Origin: Comamonas sp. 26 | GTDB taxonomy: Bacteria > Pseudomonadota > Gammaproteobacteria > Burkholderiales > Burkholderiaceae_C | Reading direction: 5' to 3' | Assembly (NCBI RefSeq): GCF_002754475.1 | Contig: NZ_PEFL01000001.1 | Coordinates: 1,984,001 to 2,048,000 of the forward strand | DNA length: 64,000 bases | Shown: piece by piece, positions 61,531 to 64,000 of the stretch | Position numbering within the stretch: position 1 is the stretch's first letter | Layout: every line of letters starts with the position of its first letter | Made by a program: the position numbers and the translations under genes | The notes under the pieces: generated by a model | Told to the model about the DNA's origin: nothing | What the model saw: only the letters and a program-made list of their open reading frames with translations | Database searches by the model: none

Positions 61531-62160
61531 ATGTCCACCCTGCCCTTGTTAAACACCTCGATGCGTGATGCCGATCAGATGCTGGAGCAAGCTTTGGCGC
61601 AGTGGGGTGGAGACGGGGATCTGTGGGTTTTTGGCTATGGCTCCTTGATCTGGCGACCCGACTTTGAGTTCAGTGAGCGCCACGCAGCCCATGTCCATGG
61701 CTGGCACCGTGCTCTCAAAATGTGGAGCACGATCAATCGCGGCACACCCCAGACGCCGGGACTGGTGTTTGGCATGCTCTCGGGCGGCAGTTGCCAGGGC
61801 ATGGTGTTCCGTATCCCTCGCGACGAGGGCAATGCGGTGATGCGCAAGCTCTGGCAACGCGAGATGCCCAATGCCGTTTATGACCCGCGCTGGCTGCCTT
61901 GCAGAACCACGCACGGACCGGTCAAGGCACTGGCCTTTACCTTGTCGCGCCAGAGCCCGCACCACACGGGTGAACTGGCGCCGGAAGACTACCGCCGCAT
62001 TTTTTCGCAGGCGCAGGGCATTTATGGCACGACGCTGGACTATGCCCAGGCCACTTTTGATGAGCTGCAGCGCCTGGGCATCGACGACAAGGCTTTGAAG
62101 CGTCTGCTGGCTTATGCGGAATGCCGCAATGCGCAGCATCCGTCAGTGCTTGCTATTTGA
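61531..62160 (+). CDS. ChaC-like gamma-glutamylcyclotransferase
   Basis: A 209-residue protein from ATG 61531 (GGGAG upstream; ATG 61510 also in frame). Family motif LWVFGYGSLIWRPDF (~31-45) holds the substrate loop YGSL, and a candidate catalytic Glu is in the region REMPNAVYDPRWLPC. ChaC enzymes cleave glutathione to 5-oxoproline and Cys-Gly. The neighbourhood includes sodC and gloA, both stress or glutathione related. Confidence 0.9.
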   Translation: MSTLPLLNTSMRDADQMLEQALAQWGGDGDLWVFGYGSLIWRPDFEFSERHAAHVHGWHRALKMWSTINRGTPQTPGLVFGMLSGGSCQGMVFRIPRDEGNAVMRKLWQREMPNAVYDPRWLPCRTTHGPVKALAFTLSRQSPHHTGELAPEDYRRIFSQAQGIYGTTLDYAQATFDELQRLGIDDKALKRLLAYAECRNAQHPSVLAI

Positions 62161-62263
62161 AGCATAGCTGCTTGCGCTTTCTCTTATTGGGCTTCAAGGC
62201 GAAATGGCTTGAAACTTCGGGTGACTTCGGCACAATGGTCACTTTGATTGATGAGAGATTGCC

Positions 62264-62875
62264 ATGTCCCCGAACCCGGTTGCCGCCCTCTTTTCTCACC
62301 CTGTGTGCACGGGTCTGATGCTCGCAGCCGCCTTGGCCCTGACGGCTTGCTCCACGAGCGGCAACATGGCGTCGCCCGCTTCTTCAGCCCCTGTCGCTGA
62401 CAAAAGCCAGAGCAAGGGCGTTCAGTCCATCGCACGGCTGGAATCGACCAAGGGCAGCCAGGTCACGGGCACGCTGCAGTTTTTCCCGCTGGCCGAAGGC
62501 GGTATTCGCGTGCAAGGGCGTGTGGAAGGGCTGGCGCCGAACAGCGAGCACGGTTTTCATATCCACGAAAAAGGCGATTGCTCCAGCGGCGACGGCCTGA
62601 GCGCTGGCGGCCACTTCAATCCTGCCCAGCAGGCGCATGGCAAGTTTGGTGACAGCAAGGCCCATCATCTGGGTGACCTGCCCAGCCTGGATGCGGATAC
62701 ACAAGGCGTTGCCACTATCGATTTTGTGAGTAAGAACCTCACGCTGGACCGAGGCAGCAACGGTATTCTGGGTCGTTCTTTGATCGTGCATAACGACCCT
62801 GACGACTACACCACTCAGCCCACAGGCAACTCTGGCGCTCGCTTGGCTTGTGCGGTGATTGAACGCGGCGCGTAA
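62264..62875 (+). CDS. sodC: periplasmic Cu/Zn superoxide dismutase (lipoprotein)
   Basis: A 203-residue protein with lipoprotein signal (ALALTACSTS, lipidated Cys29). Copper/zinc ligands are seen in HGFHIHEKGDCSSGDG (~96-111), GGHFNPAQQAHG and AHHLGDLPSLDAD, with the active-site-loop end GRSLIVHNDPDDYTTQPTGNSGARLACAVI. The disulfide Cys pair is C106 and C197-type. It dismutates superoxide in the periplasm. A strong terminator follows. Confidence 0.95.
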   Translation: MSPNPVAALFSHPVCTGLMLAAALALTACSTSGNMASPASSAPVADKSQSKGVQSIARLESTKGSQVTGTLQFFPLAEGGIRVQGRVEGLAPNSEHGFHIHEKGDCSSGDGLSAGGHFNPAQQAHGKFGDSKAHHLGDLPSLDADTQGVATIDFVSKNLTLDRGSNGILGRSLIVHNDPDDYTTQPTGNSGARLACAVIERGA

Positions 62876-62904
62876 GCGGGTTTCAGCTTCAATGCCTTGA
62901 TCCA

Positions 62905-62927
62905 AGCCCCTGCTTCAGGGGCTTTTT
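62905..62927 (+). terminator. terminator after sodC
   Basis: AGCCCCTG (62905-62912) pairs with CAGGGGCT (62916-62923) over CTT, then TTTTT. Confidence 0.9.
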
Positions 62928-62948
62928 CATGGCTACGACTTGGACTCT

Positions 62949-63599
62949 TTACTGGCGTTCTTGCCAGATTTTTCGTGCCTGAGTCAAGGTCTGCACCGTG
63001 TCCACATCGAGTACGCAGCCGATGTCATCACACACCCAGCGCTTCAATTGCTGATTTTCTGCCGCTTTACGGACGATGACGGATGCGCCTTGATCGCCAC
63101 TTAACTGCATCAGCGCCTGCGCAGCGGCACGGCTGAAGGCCACGGGGTGGCCCTTCAGGCCCACTTTGGCTTGGTTGATAGCTTGATCCGCAGTTTGATA
63201 GAAAGGCTGGATGACTTGCAAAACACCATCACCCGCATCAGCGCTCAAAAGCTGTAAAGCCAGTGTTTTGAGCGTCTGGGGCTGCACCAGCGGCAGATCA
63301 GCCGGCAAGATCAGCCAGCCATTGGCGCTGGCTGTGGCTTTGACGGCTGCGGCAATGCTGTCGCCCATGCCGGGGTGTGGGCCGTATTCCACATGCCAGG
63401 GCAGGCCTGAGGCCTGAACAGCGGCCAGAGTCGTCTGCAAAACGGTTTGCTGGCCCAGCATGGCCTGCAGTTTGTGCGTGGTGCCGCCCGAGGCGAGAAA
63501 GCGCTCTCCCCTGCCTGCGGCGAGAATCAGCACGCAGGGCTGCTCCAGGTTGATGGGAGGGCTGACCAAAACTTCTTGCTGCATATTGCGGTTGAGCAT
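62949..63599 (-). CDS. MobA-like nucleotidyltransferase
   Basis: A 216-residue protein from ATG 63599 (or 63584). Nucleotide-binding start CVLILAAGRGERFLASGGTTHKLQAMLGQQTVLQTTL and metal-binding ILPADLPLVQPQTL (~96-109) are those of MobA/MocA-type NTP transferases, which attach CMP or GMP to molybdopterin. It could mature the cofactor of a xanthine-oxidase-type enzyme; no molybdoenzyme is in the window. It diverges from pdxH with a 35-bp gap. Confidence 0.85.
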   Translation of the reverse strand: MLNRNMQQEVLVSPPINLEQPCVLILAAGRGERFLASGGTTHKLQAMLGQQTVLQTTLAAVQASGLPWHVEYGPHPGMGDSIAAAVKATASANGWLILPADLPLVQPQTLKTLALQLLSADAGDGVLQVIQPFYQTADQAINQAKVGLKGHPVAFSRAAAQALMQLSGDQGASVIVRKAAENQQLKRWVCDDIGCVLDVDTVQTLTQARKIWQERQ

Positions 63600-63634
63600 A
63601 ACGCTGGCTTTGACTGCGCGGCAGAATATGGGGC

Positions 63635-64000
63635 ATGAGCCGACTATCTTCTTCCATTGCCGATCTGCGCAAAAGCTACGAGCGCGCAGAGCTGAGCGAA
63701 TCCGCCTCCAACGCCAACCCACTGAAGCAGTTTGACCAATGGCTGCAGGAAGCCGTGAGCGCCGAGGTGCCCGAACCCAATGCCATGACCGTGGCCACTG
63801 TGGGCGGCGACATGCGCCCCAGCACGCGGATTGTGCTGATCAAAGGCTATGACGAACGCGGCATCGTCTGGTACACCAATTACGACAGCCGCAAGGGCCA
63901 GCAACTGGCGGGTAACCCTTTTGCGGCGCTGCAATTTCACTGGGTGGAGCTGGAGCGTGTGGTGCGGATTGAAGGCCGCGTGGAAAAAGTCAGCGATCAG
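63635..64000 (+). CDS. pdxH: pyridoxine/pyridoxamine 5'-phosphate oxidase (3' end outside window)
   Basis: The first 122 residues of an FMN-dependent oxidase that makes pyridoxal phosphate. [35 protein letters not shown] (~6-40), [44 protein letters not shown] (FMN-binding RIVL-K and YTNYDSRKG) and [20 protein letters not shown] match PdxH. It continues past the window edge. Start ATG 63635. Confidence 0.95.
   Translation, partial: MSRLSSSIADLRKSYERAELSESASNANPLKQFDQWLQEAVSAEVPEPNAMTVATVGGDMRPSTRIVLIKGYDERGIVWYTNYDSRKGQQLAGNPFAALQFHWVELERVVRIEGRVEKVSDQ

Overview
The window looks like chromosome of a Comamonadaceae betaproteobacterium, most likely Comamonas or a close relative. The support is gene content and protein style: a five-step histidine utilisation cluster with hutF and hutG, Bug/TctC-type binding proteins, a MexEF-OprN-like pump, and a GC-rich intergenic repeat that I associate with this family. 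This assignment is inference; no rRNA gene or other decisive taxonomic marker is present. No tRNA, rRNA or CRISPR array was seen.

Left part, 1-14.3 kb, is accessory DNA. It begins with the N-terminal 745 residues of a SIR2-domain protein (probable anti-phage effector, cut by the window edge). Next comes a fragment of a transfer module: a 179-aa protein overlapping a MOBH (TraI_2) relaxase, then a cysteine-rich protein of unknown role. A complete filamentous phage (inovirus) prophage follows, from about 7.05 to 13.92 kb. It carries a divergent repressor with paired operators, a ssDNA-binding protein, a two-tyrosine HUH replication initiator, mini-membrane proteins, the major coat protein, a pIII-like adsorption protein, a pVI-like protein and a Zot/pI ATPase. 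The Zot ATPase appears to be split from its membrane and periplasmic parts. The prophage is bracketed by two 28-bp XerC/XerD sites that share the dif central hexamer TGTATA; the right one keeps the canonical XerD arm. The phage therefore sits at dif in the replication terminus, and the relaxase/SIR2 DNA on its left looks like a second element stacked at the same site.

14.3-27.9 kb: a LysR regulator diverges from an alpha/beta-hydrolase-like protein without its nucleophile serine, followed by a complete RND efflux operon. A Fur-family regulator follows. Then come two head-to-head gene remnants (DUF1624 membrane protein and OprD porin) joined by what looks like one deletion, and an acyl-CoA dehydrogenase / CoA-transferase pair with a divergent LysR regulator.

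28-45.4 kb is a large histidine/urocanate catabolic region: an ABC importer, hutC, hutH, a VanAB-like Rieske oxygenase and reductase with their own LysR regulator, a second hutC, an NCS1 permease, hutU, hutD, hutI, a deleted hisC-like remnant, hutF and hutG. Palindromes built on TGTATATACA precede the ABC operon and hutH, and related sites lie between the second hutC and the permease, indicating HutC control. The route runs histidine, urocanate, imidazolonepropionate, formiminoglutamate (hutI), formylglutamate (hutF), glutamate plus formate (hutG).

45.5-54.2 kb is a lipid-modification cluster: SDR, DUF3833 lipoprotein, MFS, chalcone-isomerase-like protein, cyclopropane-fatty-acid-synthase-like methyltransferase, DUF1365 and FAD amine oxidase, with a divergent TetR regulator and a flanking GST/SnoaL pair. 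Its core resembles methylated or furan fatty acid clusters. 54.3-59.2 kb is a D-tartrate-type catabolic operon (LysR, DHDPS-like lyase, Bug binding protein, SDR, D-tartrate dehydratase). The right end holds housekeeping and stress genes: gloA, an NTF2-like protein, an OmpA-like protein, a ChaC-like protein, sodC, a MobA-like nucleotidyltransferase and the start of pdxH.
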